22,963 bases of DNA from an uncultured Alphaproteobacteria bacterium (lineage in GTDB: Bacteria; Pseudomonadota; Alphaproteobacteria; Rhizobiales; Ancalomicrobiaceae), in the NCBI GenBank assembly GCA_937892955.1, contig CALBKH010000072.1, forward strand, positions 1 through 22,963. The letters are read 5' to 3'. Under the pieces are notes generated by a model that saw nothing but the letters and a program-made list of their open reading frames with translations, was not told where the DNA came from and searched no databases. Shown piece by piece: positions 14,160 to 22,859 of the stretch. A program made the position numbers and the translations under genes. Numbering within the stretch: the first letter of the stretch is position 1; each line of letters begins with the position of its first letter.

Positions 14160-15995
14160 TCAGCCGATCACCTCCAATTCGTCGATCAGGCCCTCGATCA
14201 CCGCGAGGCCGAGCGACCAGAAGTTCGGATCGCCGGCGTCGAGGCCGAAGGGGGCGAGCAGTTCCTTGTGATGGCGGGTGCCGCCGGCCTCGAGCAGGGC
14301 GAAGTACTTCGCCTGGAAGCCGTCCGGGTTCTTCTCGTAGGCGCCGTAGAGCGAGTTCACCAGACAGTCGCCGAAGGCGTAGGCGTAGACATAGAAGGGC
14401 GAGTGGACGAAGTGGGAGATGTAGACCCAGAAGGTCTCGTAGCCCTCACCGAGCCGGATCGCCGGGCCGAGGCTCTCGGACTGCACCTCCATCCAGAAGC
14501 GCGAGATGTCGTCGGCGGTCAATTCGCCGTCGCGGCGGGCGGCGTGGATCTTGCGCTCGAAGGTGTAGAAGGCGATCTGGCGGACCACCGTGTTGATCAT
14601 GTCCTCGACCTTGGAGGCGAGCATCGCCCGCTTCTCCTCGACCGACTTCGCGTCCGCCAAGAGCGCCCGGAAGGTCAGCATCTCGCCGAAGACCGAGGCC
14701 GTCTCGGCCAGCGTCAGCGGGGTGGGGGCCATCAGCGCGCCGTTGGGGGCGGCGAGGAGCTGATGGACGCCGTGGCCGAGTTCGTGGGCGAGCGTCATGA
14801 CGTCGCGCACCTTGCCCTGGTAGTTGACCAGCAGATAGGGGTGCGCCGAGGGCACGGTCGGATGAGCGAAGGCGCCCGGCGCCTTGCCGGGACGGGTCGG
14901 GGCGTCGATCCACGGATTGTCGAAGAAGCGCTTGCCGAGGTTCGCCAGATCCTTCGAGAAGCGGCCGTAGGCACGAAGCACGGTGTCGCGCGCCTCGTCC
15001 CAGGGGATGGTGCGCGCCGGCGCGGTGGCGAGCGGCGCGTTGCGATCCCAGTGCTCGAGCTTGTCCTTGCCCATCCACTTGGCTTTCAGCGCGTAGTAGC
15101 GGTGCGACAGCTTCGGGAACGCGGCGCGGGCGGCCTCGACCAGCGCGGCGACCACTTCCGGCTCGACCCGGTTGGAGAGATGGCGCGCGTCGGCCGGATC
15201 GGCGAAACGGTGCCAGGTGTCGGAGATCTCCTTGTCCTTGGCGAGCACGTTCATGATCAGGGTGAAGACGCGCAGATTGGCCTTGAAGGTGACGGCGAGC
15301 GCTTCGGCCGCCTCGCGGCGCTTGGTCTCGTCGGCGTCCTGGAGGCGCGACAGCGTCGCTTCGAGCGGCAGGTCCTCACCGCCGACCGAGAAGCGCAGCG
15401 AGGCGACGGTCTCGTCGAAGAGGCGGGTCCAGGCGGCGGCGCCGGTGACGTATTTCTCGTGGAACAGTCGCTCGATCTCGTCGGCGAGCTGATGCGGCTT
15501 CTCCTTGCGGATGTCCTCGAGCCACGGGCGATAGTGGGCTAGGCCCGCGTCCTTTCCGATCAGGGCGTCGATGGCCGCGTCGTCGATGCGGTTGAGCTCC
15601 AGCTCGAAGAAGATGAGATGGGTCGAGGCCTTGGTGATCCTGTCCTGGATGTCGCCGTAGAACTTGGCGCGCACCGGATCGGTGGTGTCGCCGCAGTAGA
15701 CGAGGCCGCCGTAGGAGCCGATGCGGCCGAGGCGGTCCTGCAGCGCCTCGTAGTCCTTCACCAGGGCGAGGAGCGCGGTGGCGTCGCCGCGGGCGGCGAT
15801 GTCGGCGAGGGCTCCCTTGGCCTTCGCCTCGAAGGCCTCCGCATCGGCGAGGCCGCGGGCGAGGTCGCCGGTCAGTTCCGGGCTCTCCATCGCCGGATAG
15901 AGATCGGCGAGGTTCCATTCGGGGAGGCGGCCGAAGGGCGAGGCGGCGCCGGTTCCGGTGTTCTGGTCGAGGACGGCGGCGGGAGAACGGTTCAT
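14160..15995 (-). CDS. pepF: M3 family oligoendopeptidase F
   Basis: A 611-residue cytosolic zinc metallopeptidase that degrades oligopeptides. The zinc site HELGH lies at 404-408 (within MTLAHELGHGVHQL), and the third ligand Glu431 is in TLAETASVFGEML. The C-terminal region has ARRDGELTADDISRFWMEVQ and YVYAYAFGDCLVNSLYGAYEKNPDGF, typical of the PepF/M3B branch, and the length is normal (about 600). ATG 15995 (MNRSPAAVLDQNTG) is chosen. The frame continues to 16064, but that part is a Pro/Arg-rich stretch unlike protein. The neighbours do not suggest a specific substrate. It is divergent from the sigma-54 regulator. Confidence 0.92.
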   Translation of the reverse strand: MNRSPAAVLDQNTGTGAASPFGRLPEWNLADLYPAMESPELTGDLARGLADAEAFEAKAKGALADIAARGDATALLALVKDYEALQDRLGRIGSYGGLVYCGDTTDPVRAKFYGDIQDRITKASTHLIFFELELNRIDDAAIDALIGKDAGLAHYRPWLEDIRKEKPHQLADEIERLFHEKYVTGAAAWTRLFDETVASLRFSVGGEDLPLEATLSRLQDADETKRREAAEALAVTFKANLRVFTLIMNVLAKDKEISDTWHRFADPADARHLSNRVEPEVVAALVEAARAAFPKLSHRYYALKAKWMGKDKLEHWDRNAPLATAPARTIPWDEARDTVLRAYGRFSKDLANLGKRFFDNPWIDAPTRPGKAPGAFAHPTVPSAHPYLLVNYQGKVRDVMTLAHELGHGVHQLLAAPNGALMAPTPLTLAETASVFGEMLTFRALLADAKSVEEKRAMLASKVEDMINTVVRQIAFYTFERKIHAARRDGELTADDISRFWMEVQSESLGPAIRLGEGYETFWVYISHFVHSPFYVYAYAFGDCLVNSLYGAYEKNPDGFQAKYFALLEAGGTRHHKELLAPFGLDAGDPNFWSLGLAVIEGLIDELEVIG

Positions 15996-16178
15996 CTGGC
16001 GGCGCGGCTCCGAGGGCGAGAAAGGCGGCGGTCGCGACGGCGACGCGCGGCGGTCTCCATCCATATCGGGTGATCGGCGCCGGCTTCAACCGTCGAGATG
16101 GCGGTCGGGCCGGGAGGCGCGGGCGATCGTCGCAGAGGGGCGTCGAGATGGGGATACGTCCCACCGTGACGCCCGCCG

Positions 16179-16221
16179 TTAACCACTGGTCAACCTCGTG
16201 CCGCGACGATCGACTCGATTC
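16179..16221. promoter_or_regulatory. CtrA-like site plus two abutting GANTC sites upstream of the sigma-54 regulator
   Basis: The sequence ttaaccactggtcaa (16179-16193) matches TTAA-N7-TTAA with one mismatch and ends 57 nt before the regulator start. GACTC (16212-16216) and GATTC (16217-16221) follow directly; GANTC is the CcrM methylation site of alphaproteobacteria. The combination resembles cell-cycle promoters of the CtrA/GcrA/CcrM circuit. The CtrA match is imperfect and the call is tentative. Confidence 0.4.
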
Positions 16222-16250
16222 GAGACACCGCATCAAGCACAGGGAAAGAC

Positions 16251-17825
16251 ATGGGCGAGCGCATTCTCGTCGTCGACGACGATCCGATCCAGCGGCGGCT
16301 CCTGGAAGAGGCGGTGCGCCGCTTCGGTCACAGCCCGGTGGTGGTGGAGAGTGGCGTCGAGGCGTTGAAGGTCCTGAGCGGACCGGACGGACGGACCATT
16401 TCTCTCGTCATCCTCGATCTGGTGATGCCGGATCTCGACGGCATGGGCGTGCTCGGCGAGATGCGCAAGGCGGAAATGGCCGTTCCGGTCATCGTCCAGA
16501 CCAGCCACGGCGGCATCGACGTGGTGGTCTCGGCGATGCGCGCCGGCGCCTTCGACTTCGTGGTCAAGCCGATCTCGCCGGAACGGTTGCAGGTGTCGGT
16601 CGCCAATGCGCTGAAGTTCGCCAGTCTCGAAGAGGAGGTGGTGCGGTCGCGCCGGGCGGCGACGGGAACGCTGACCTTCGACGATCTCGCCACCTCGTCG
16701 CCGGCGATGGAGCGGGTGATCCGCCTCGGCCGGCGCGCCGCGGGGTCGCAGATCCCGATCCTCATCGAAGGCGAGAGCGGGGTCGGCAAGGAACTCATCG
16801 CTCGCGCCATCCAGGGCTCGTCGGATCGCCGAGCCAAGCCGTTCGTCACGGTCAACTGCGGCGCCATCGCCGAGAATCTGGTCGAATCCATCCTCTTCGG
16901 CCACGAGAAGGGGGCCTTCACCGGGGCCGTCGACCGCCACGTCGGCAAGTTCCAGGAGGCCCACGGCGGCACGCTCTTCCTCGACGAGGTCGGCGAGTTG
17001 CCGGCCGAGATCCAGGTGAAGTTGCTGCGCGCCATCCAGGAGGGCGAGATCGAGCCGGTGGGCGCGCGCAAACCGGTCAAGGTCGATTTCCGGCTGATCT
17101 CGGCGACCAACCGCTCGCTCCTCGACCTCACCAAGGAAGGTCGCTTCCGCGAGGATCTCTACTACCGCCTCAACGTCTTCCCCGTCTGGGTGCCTCCCTT
17201 ACGCGAGCGCAAGGAGGACATCCCGGAGCTGATCCGCACCTTCGTCGCGCGCTTCGCCGCCGAAGAGGGCCGCCGCCGCCTGATCGGCGTGACGGCGGAG
17301 GCGATGGCGCTGCTCGAGCGTTACGATTGGCCCGGCAACGTGCGCCAGCTCGAGAACGCCGTCTTCCGCGCCGTGGTGCTCTCCGACGGTGACCACCTCG
17401 GGTTGGAGGAGTTTCCGCAGATCGCCGCCCAGGTCGGTCCGGTCTCGGCCGAGGGACGCCGGGCGATGTCGATCACCGGCGGCGCCGGTGAGGCTCTCGC
17501 GGCGTCGGCGCCGGTGCCGTCGCTGCCGCGGCTCGTCGCCGGAGGAGCGTCGGAGACGGCGATGTCGGGTTGGTCGCCGAGCCCGTCGGGGCTGGCGACC
17601 GGGTCGGGACCGGCGCCGTTCGGCTTCCTCAGGTCGCTCGACGAGACCGGCCACGTGCGCGATCTGGCGGCGATCGAGGAAGAAATGATCCGCATCGCCA
17701 TCGATCATTACGGTGGACGAATGACGGAAGTGGCGCGGCGGCTCGGAATCGGGCGCTCGACGCTCTATCGCAAGCTCAAGGAATATGGTTTGGAAGACAC
17801 GACGAACGTGGAAGCGGCCGAATGA
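16251..17825 (+). CDS. Sigma-54-dependent response regulator (NtrC/TacA type)
   Basis: A 524-residue bacterial enhancer-binding protein. Its receiver domain (1-120) has acidic Asp10/Asp11, phospho-acceptor Asp56 (LVILDLVMP), Thr84 and Lys106. The AAA+ domain (about 145-385) has Walker A GESGVGKE (172-179), the sigma-54-contacting GAFTGA (219-224) and Walker B LFLDE (240-244), so it should be a true sigma-54 activator. A Gly/Ala/Ser/Pro-rich linker (about 400-465) separates it from a Fis-type helix-turn-helix (about 487-512, MTEVARRLGIGRSTLYRKLKEYGL). No histidine kinase gene is adjacent. Caulobacter TacA has the same domain plan, and TacA is part of the CtrA-linked circuit; orthology here is not shown. 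It lies 112 nt before the L,D-transpeptidase gene on the same strand, so the wall genes are candidate targets. Confidence 0.92.
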   Translation: MGERILVVDDDPIQRRLLEEAVRRFGHSPVVVESGVEALKVLSGPDGRTISLVILDLVMPDLDGMGVLGEMRKAEMAVPVIVQTSHGGIDVVVSAMRAGAFDFVVKPISPERLQVSVANALKFASLEEEVVRSRRAATGTLTFDDLATSSPAMERVIRLGRRAAGSQIPILIEGESGVGKELIARAIQGSSDRRAKPFVTVNCGAIAENLVESILFGHEKGAFTGAVDRHVGKFQEAHGGTLFLDEVGELPAEIQVKLLRAIQEGEIEPVGARKPVKVDFRLISATNRSLLDLTKEGRFREDLYYRLNVFPVWVPPLRERKEDIPELIRTFVARFAAEEGRRRLIGVTAEAMALLERYDWPGNVRQLENAVFRAVVLSDGDHLGLEEFPQIAAQVGPVSAEGRRAMSITGGAGEALAASAPVPSLPRLVAGGASETAMSGWSPSPSGLATGSGPAPFGFLRSLDETGHVRDLAAIEEEMIRIAIDHYGGRMTEVARRLGIGRSTLYRKLKEYGLEDTTNVEAAE

Positions 17826-17937
17826 TCGGGATCGCGATCGATGGATCGCGCTTTCGTGGATTGACCGCGTCTCACCCGACGTAACATTCTTCCGTTTTCC
17901 GGATCTCGACTCGAACCGCGTCTCGGGAGCGCACGAC

Positions 17938-20613
17938 ATGACATCGTCCGGCTGGTCCTCGCTCCTCTTGGGAACGATTCTGGCGACCGTCGCCACGATA
18001 CCGGCGCTCGCTGAGACCGCCGAGCCGTCGGCGGCGATCGTCGCCACGGCCGACAGCGTGACGCCGCCGCGGGCGGCGCCCGGCATGATCGTCGATCCGG
18101 CTGCGGCGATCGATGCGGCGCGGGCCGGCGACACGATCACCGACGAGGTGGTCGACCGGATCATGACCGGCTCGATCTTCGCGGTCGGGCCGGGACCGCG
18201 CACCGGCGGCCTCAGCGAGATCCGGGCGCCGCAGAGCGGCGGGCTCGGAGAGCCGAAGGTCGCCCCGGAGCCGAAGGTCCAGCCGGAGCCGAAGCGGCAG
18301 GCGGCGGTGACGAGCACCGAAGCGGGGACGGCGGCTGCCCAGCCGAAGCCGGTGGCGGCCGATCCCGCGCCGGCGAAACCGGCTGATACCGTGCCCGAAG
18401 CGGCGAAGCCCGCGGCCGAAGCGCCGAAACCGGCGGAGGCGGCCCCGGCTTCGGACGCCGTGAAGCCGGCGGAGTCCGTCGCCGTTCCGGTGCCCGGGTC
18501 CACGAAACCGGCGGAAACCGTAGCGGCTCCTGCCCCCGAGGCACCGAAGCCCGCGGACACGGCCACCGCGCCCGAAGCCCCGAAACCGACGGAAAGCGTA
18601 GCGGCTCCCGTTTCCGAGGCACCGAAGCCGGCGGACACGGCCACCGCGCCCGAAGCCTCGAAACCGGCGGAAACCGTGGCGGCTCCTGCCCCCGAGACGC
18701 CGAAGCCGGCGGAGGCCGTTGCCGTACCTGCGCTCGAAGCTGCGAAGCCGGCGGAAGCCGCAACTGCTGCGCCGGTGGCCGTGGAGGCTGCGAAGTCGGC
18801 CGTGGCGAGCGCACCGGCCGCGACCGAAACCGTCCCCGCCGCGGCGCCGGCCGCCGCGAGCTACTCGACGGCGTCCGAGCCGGTTGCGGCGAAGCCGACC
18901 GACACCGCATCTCCGGCCGTGCCGGAAAAGACCGGAAGCGTCGAAGCGAGCTTTCCGGCGCAGGCCCCCGTCGCCGCCACCGCGGCGCCCGTGGCGGCGC
19001 CCGCGGTACCGGCCACCGCGACGCCGGCTGCGCCGCTGTTCGCTCTGCCGATCCCGGCCACGGTGCCTTATGCGACGCCCGACGCGGCGATCGCCGCGAC
19101 GATCGCCACCGAACAGGCGGCGGCGGCGTTGAAGGCGGCGCTCGAGGAGCGTCAGCCGCGCGCCGGTACGTCGGAGGAACGGGCCGATCGGGCGGCGTTG
19201 CTCGACTTCTATGCCGACCGGGCCTTCCTGCCGCTGTTCGTCGACGCGCGCGGCACCACCGATCAGGCCCGGGCGGCGATGACGGTGATCGCGCGGGCCG
19301 ATCGCGACGGGCTCGATCCGAAGGACTACGCTTTCGCGCCGATCACCGCCGGCATGGCGCCGGAGGCACGCGCCAAGGCCGAGATCGACGTCGCGCTCGA
19401 CGTGGTGCGGCTCGCCCGGCATCTCCGGTCCGGGAGTTTCGATCCGCGTCGGGTGCACGATCTGGTGACGCCGAAGCCGCCGCCGACCGAGGCGCGCGAG
19501 GTGCTCGACAGCATCGCCGGGTCGCGCGACGTCGTCGCGACGCTCGACGCCTATGCGCCGCCGCACGAGGGTTATCGCCGGCTCAAGGCGATGCTCGCCG
19601 AGCTGCGCGGCGCCAAGGAAGAGCCGATGGTGATGGTCCCGGCCGGGCCGCTGCTCAAGCCGGGGCAGAAGGACGCGCGCGTGGCGCTGCTGCGCGAGCG
19701 GCTCGGGGTCTCCGACGTCGTCTCCGACGCCGATGTCTACGATCCGGCTCTGGCCGAGGCGGTGAAGACCTTCCAGCGCGAGCGCGGCATCGCCGCCAAC
19801 GGCAAGGTCGGTCGCGAGACGCTCTCCGCCCTCAACGGCGAGAATTCCGGCACCGCCGGGCGGGTGGCCGAGGTGATCTCCAACATGGAGCGCTGGCGCT
19901 GGCTGCCGCGCGACCTCGGGGAGTTGCACGTCTTCGTCAACGTGCCCGACTTCCACCTCGACGTGATGAAGGACGGCAGGTCGATCCATCATGCGCGCGT
20001 CATCGTCGGCAAGCCGTCGAACCCGACGCCGGTGTTCTCCGAAGCGATGCGCTACGTGGTGGTGAACCCCTACTGGAACGTGCCCTATTCGATCGTCAAG
20101 AAGGAGATGATCGGCAAGGCGCAGTCGACCGCCGGCGGGGCGCTGGCGAGCGGCGCCTGGGAGGTCGAGGTCGGGCGTCGCCGGGTCGATCCGACCACCG
20201 TCGACTGGTCGACGGTCGACGCCTCGAAGGTGACGATCCGCCAGCGGCCGGGTGGCGGCAACGCACTGGGCAACATCAAGTTCCTGTTCCCCAACCAGCA
20301 TGCCGTCTATCTGCACGACACGTCGTCGCGCAGCCTGTTCGCGCGTGACTATCGGGCGCTCAGCCACGGCTGCGTCCGTGTCCACGAGCCCTTCTCCTTC
20401 GCCGATGCGGTGCTGTCGGAGGAGCCGGACCAGCTCGACGGGGCGCGGCTGAAGAAGATGGTCGGCGGCGGCGAGAAGACCATCTCGCTGAAGCAGACGA
20501 TCCCGGTCCACATCACCTACTTCACCGCCTGGGTGGACGACGCCGGGCAGTTGCAGACCCGCCCCGACCTCTACGGTCACGACGGCCGGGTGAAGCGGCT
20601 GCTCGGGTTGTGA
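17938..20613 (+). CDS. L,D-transpeptidase, YcbB-like, with a long Ala/Pro/Lys-rich N-terminal region
   Basis: An 891-residue exported protein. A signal peptide (1 to about 25, ending IPALA|ET) leads to a low-complexity region (about 90-385) rich in KPAE/KPAD and APEAPKP motifs. A scaffold segment begins near 420 (ALLDFYADRAFLPLFVDARG). A peptidoglycan-binding domain spans about 573-640 (FQRERGIAANGKVGRETLSALNGE). The catalytic YkuD domain (about 664-855) has His793 and SHGCVRV with nucleophile Cys812. Such enzymes make 3-3 crosslinks in peptidoglycan or attach proteins to it. ATG 17938 is preferred over an open extension to 17785 because of the signal peptide and the GGGAG about 8 nt upstream. 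A possible promoter (ttgacc 17861, 15-nt spacer) is weak. It probably shares regulation with the preceding regulator gene. Confidence 0.92.
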   Translation: MTSSGWSSLLLGTILATVATIPALAETAEPSAAIVATADSVTPPRAAPGMIVDPAAAIDAARAGDTITDEVVDRIMTGSIFAVGPGPRTGGLSEIRAPQSGGLGEPKVAPEPKVQPEPKRQAAVTSTEAGTAAAQPKPVAADPAPAKPADTVPEAAKPAAEAPKPAEAAPASDAVKPAESVAVPVPGSTKPAETVAAPAPEAPKPADTATAPEAPKPTESVAAPVSEAPKPADTATAPEASKPAETVAAPAPETPKPAEAVAVPALEAAKPAEAATAAPVAVEAAKSAVASAPAATETVPAAAPAAASYSTASEPVAAKPTDTASPAVPEKTGSVEASFPAQAPVAATAAPVAAPAVPATATPAAPLFALPIPATVPYATPDAAIAATIATEQAAAALKAALEERQPRAGTSEERADRAALLDFYADRAFLPLFVDARGTTDQARAAMTVIARADRDGLDPKDYAFAPITAGMAPEARAKAEIDVALDVVRLARHLRSGSFDPRRVHDLVTPKPPPTEAREVLDSIAGSRDVVATLDAYAPPHEGYRRLKAMLAELRGAKEEPMVMVPAGPLLKPGQKDARVALLRERLGVSDVVSDADVYDPALAEAVKTFQRERGIAANGKVGRETLSALNGENSGTAGRVAEVISNMERWRWLPRDLGELHVFVNVPDFHLDVMKDGRSIHHARVIVGKPSNPTPVFSEAMRYVVVNPYWNVPYSIVKKEMIGKAQSTAGGALASGAWEVEVGRRRVDPTTVDWSTVDASKVTIRQRPGGGNALGNIKFLFPNQHAVYLHDTSSRSLFARDYRALSHGCVRVHEPFSFADAVLSEEPDQLDGARLKKMVGGGEKTISLKQTIPVHITYFTAWVDDAGQLQTRPDLYGHDGRVKRLLGL
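18503..18720 (+). repeat. 78-bp tandem repeat inside the L,D-transpeptidase gene
   Basis: Units begin with cgaaaccg at 18503, 18581 and 18659, exactly 78 bp apart, giving two full copies and most of a third. Each encodes a 26-residue unit of the form KPAETVAAPAPEAPKPADTATAPEA. The copies differ by scattered substitutions and no frameshift. The repeat lies in the presumed flexible, wall-spanning linker and could change in length by slippage or recombination. Confidence 0.85.
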
Positions 20614-20925
20614 GGCGCGACGCCGAGCAACCGGATGCGTCGCCCTCCGGCCGGCCGGTACATTCCGGTGTCGTGACTGAAATTCGACTGTGAAGGGTGG
20701 CGGTTCCTACGTATTTGCGCGGGGGCGAACAGAGCCTATCTTTCCGACGAACTCACACGTGGTGAAGAGATCCCTTCCGAAACGGCATCAAGGTAAAAGT
20801 TTCATTAACCGTTTCGGGTGAAAGTGGGGCTTCCGGGCGCGACGTCGTCGAAAGGCCATCTTCGGCCTTTCCTCTTGCGTCCGATCGTGGAAAGACACTC
20901 TCGGGTTCGTTCGGGGCGCATGTAG
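20614..20925. promoter_or_regulatory. Intergenic region upstream of the DUF882 peptidase gene
   Basis: No gene is evident in 312 bp. taaa-N7-ttaa (20794-20808) is a degenerate CtrA-like sequence. A small hairpin, gaaaggcc (20850-20857) with ggcctttc (20864-20871), is followed by ctcttgcg and could be a weak attenuator or terminator after the L,D-transpeptidase gene. The leader ends in ATG-TAG directly before the ATG at 20926. Open frames here are shadows. Confidence 0.45.
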
Positions 20926-22806
20926 ATGGGTAAACGCCGCAGCGTGGCGAGGTTTCTCGCCGGAACGTGTCTTCTCGCCGGGTCGGCCGGCATCGCCCAT
21001 TCGGAAGTCCGCTCGCTTTCCCTCTACAATACCCATACGCAGGAACGCGCCTCGATCGTGTTCAAGCGCGACGGCGCCTACGACCAGAACGGTCTCAAAG
21101 AACTCAACCGCCTGCTTCGCGATTGGCGTCGCAACGAAGTGACGCGGATGGATCCGCTGCTGTTCGACCTCGTCTGGGAGGTCTACCGGGAAGCCGGCTC
21201 GCATCAGCCGATCCACATCGTCTCCGGCTACCGCTCGCCCACCACCAACAACGCGCTGAGAGGCCGCTCGCGCGGCGTCGCCAAGTTCTCGCAGCACATG
21301 CTGGGCAAGGCGATGGACTTCTACCTGCCGGACGTGCCGTTGTCGCGGCTGCGCGAGGTCGGCATGAAGCAGCAGCTCGGCGGCGTCGGATTCTATCCGT
21401 CCTCCGGTTCGCCCTTCGTCCACATGGACACCGGCTCGGTGCGCGCCTGGCCGCGCATGACCCGGGAGCAGCTGGTCCGTCTCTTCCCCAACGGCCACAC
21501 GGCGCATCTTCCCGCCGACGGCGAACCGCTGCCGGGCTATCAGCAGGCGTTGGCCGAGGTCGAGACGCGCAAGGCGCGCGGCGGCGGCTCGACGCGGTCG
21601 TCCTCGGGCGGCGGTCTGCTCGCGGCGCTGTTCGGCGGCGGATCTTCGTCTTCGTCCTATTCGGCTTCGAACGAAGAGGACGAAGAGGGCGCGGCGCCAC
21701 CGTCGCGGCGTGTGCAGGAACTGCGCCAGGGACCACTGCCGGCCTCCAAGACCGTGGTGGCGCGCGCCGAAGAGGCTCCCCCCGGGGTCGCCGGCGTGCC
21801 GGTCTATCGTTCCTCGCCGAAGCAGCCGATCCAGCCGCAGGTCCGTCTCGCCGAAGTCGAGCTGCCGCAGCCGGCGCCGGACCGTCGCGCCGAGCCGCAG
21901 GTCGCCGCCGCGTCGACGCCCGCCGGTGGCTCGCTCGTCGGCCTGCCGATGCCGCAGCCCTCGCCGATGCGGACCGCGAGTGCGGCGGAGACGATCCCGT
22001 CGCGCTATGGGCCGAACTCGGACGGGTTGCCGCCGGGTTGGGTTCGCGGACCGAGCGGCAAACCGACCGGGGAGAGCGAGTCCCAGCAACTCGCCGCGCT
22101 CGCCGCCGAACCGGTGCGGGGCACGCCGATCGCCGTGCCGCTGCCGATGGCGCGGCCGGGTTCGGCCGGTGCGCAGCTTCTGGCCTCGGCAGAAGGCTCC
22201 TTCGGCACGCCGATCGCCGTCGTGATGCCGCGCCCGCGGCCGGGTGGTTCGATGCGGGTCGCCGGTCTCGACGGGATGGGAGATCCGACGCAGGCGTTCT
22301 CGGCGCTCACCGGCGAACGCGACGAGCCGACGGTGGCTCTCGGCTATGCGCCGGCATCCGCACCGGAGAGCGCCGGTTTCGCCACCGCTTCGTTGCCGCC
22401 GGCGTCGCGCGGTATGACGGCGATGCAGACCGCCTCGCTGCCGCAGGACACGCGTGATCCGATCGCGTCGCGGTTCGCGGCGCCGCCGTCGACGGCTTCC
22501 GCCGCGTTGGCGCGCGCCGCCGCCCAGGCCGGCAAGCACGACCGCCTCGCCGCGACGACGACGTCGCCGCTGACGATCGGCAAGTCCGACCGCGCCTCGG
22601 AACTCAAGCTCTACGACGGAACGGACGACGTTTCCGGCGCCGACTTCGCGCTGTTGCGTCATCCCGATCAGCAGAGCCTCGGGGCTCTCCTCGAAAAACC
22701 GGGCGTGACCCTGGCCACCGGGTTCGGCTCGTCGATCGACGACCTCAGGCAACAGCGCTTCACCGGGCCGGCGATCGTCGCCCTGGCGATTCTGCACACC
22801 GAGTGA
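20926..22806 (+). CDS. DUF882 / M15-like murein peptidase with a long disordered C-terminus
   Basis: A 626-residue exported protein. After a signal peptide (1 to about 26, AHS|EV) comes a compact DUF882 domain (about 28-190) related to peptidase M15. Probable zinc ligands are His124 and Asp131 in SQHMLGKAMDF, and His166 in FVHMDTG; SGYRSPTTNNAL (100-111) is the family hallmark. The domain is expected to cut peptide bonds in peptidoglycan stems, as D-Ala-D-Ala or L,D-carboxypeptidases do. The remaining 430 or so residues are low-complexity and probably disordered, with a Ser/Gly patch (219-245), an acidic patch and Pro-rich motifs, including GTPIAV twice. A short C-terminal block (about 560-625) looks more ordered. 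The Shine-Dalgarno sequence is weak. It follows the L,D-transpeptidase gene on the same strand. Confidence 0.88.
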   Translation: MGKRRSVARFLAGTCLLAGSAGIAHSEVRSLSLYNTHTQERASIVFKRDGAYDQNGLKELNRLLRDWRRNEVTRMDPLLFDLVWEVYREAGSHQPIHIVSGYRSPTTNNALRGRSRGVAKFSQHMLGKAMDFYLPDVPLSRLREVGMKQQLGGVGFYPSSGSPFVHMDTGSVRAWPRMTREQLVRLFPNGHTAHLPADGEPLPGYQQALAEVETRKARGGGSTRSSSGGGLLAALFGGGSSSSSYSASNEEDEEGAAPPSRRVQELRQGPLPASKTVVARAEEAPPGVAGVPVYRSSPKQPIQPQVRLAEVELPQPAPDRRAEPQVAAASTPAGGSLVGLPMPQPSPMRTASAAETIPSRYGPNSDGLPPGWVRGPSGKPTGESESQQLAALAAEPVRGTPIAVPLPMARPGSAGAQLLASAEGSFGTPIAVVMPRPRPGGSMRVAGLDGMGDPTQAFSALTGERDEPTVALGYAPASAPESAGFATASLPPASRGMTAMQTASLPQDTRDPIASRFAAPPSTASAALARAAAQAGKHDRLAATTTSPLTIGKSDRASELKLYDGTDDVSGADFALLRHPDQQSLGALLEKPGVTLATGFGSSIDDLRQQRFTGPAIVALAILHTE

Positions 22807-22859
22807 TCCGGCCGAGGCGGACGCGGACGAAGCGTTCGTCGACGACGCCCGGGAACGAA

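Noticed and set aside
18503..18720. CRISPR-like periodicity
   Set aside because: The 78-bp period is continuous and coding, with no alternation of repeat and unique spacer.
17872..20580. A 902-codon minus-strand frame opposite the L,D-transpeptidase gene
   Set aside because: Arg/Gly-rich shadow of the Ala/Pro repeat region and catalytic domain, without start signals.
20696..20725. Possible sigma-54 promoter (tggcggttcctacgtatttgc)
   Set aside because: The spacing between the GG and GC elements does not fit the -24/-12 rule.
20794..20808. CtrA site upstream of the DUF882 gene (taaa-N7-ttaa)
   Set aside because: One arm deviates from TTAA and the site is 117 nt from the start codon. Too degenerate to call as a separate site.
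20788..22797. A 669-codon minus-strand frame opposite the DUF882 gene
   Set aside because: Shadow frame of Arg-rich low complexity. The plus-strand gene has a signal peptide and zinc-site residues.
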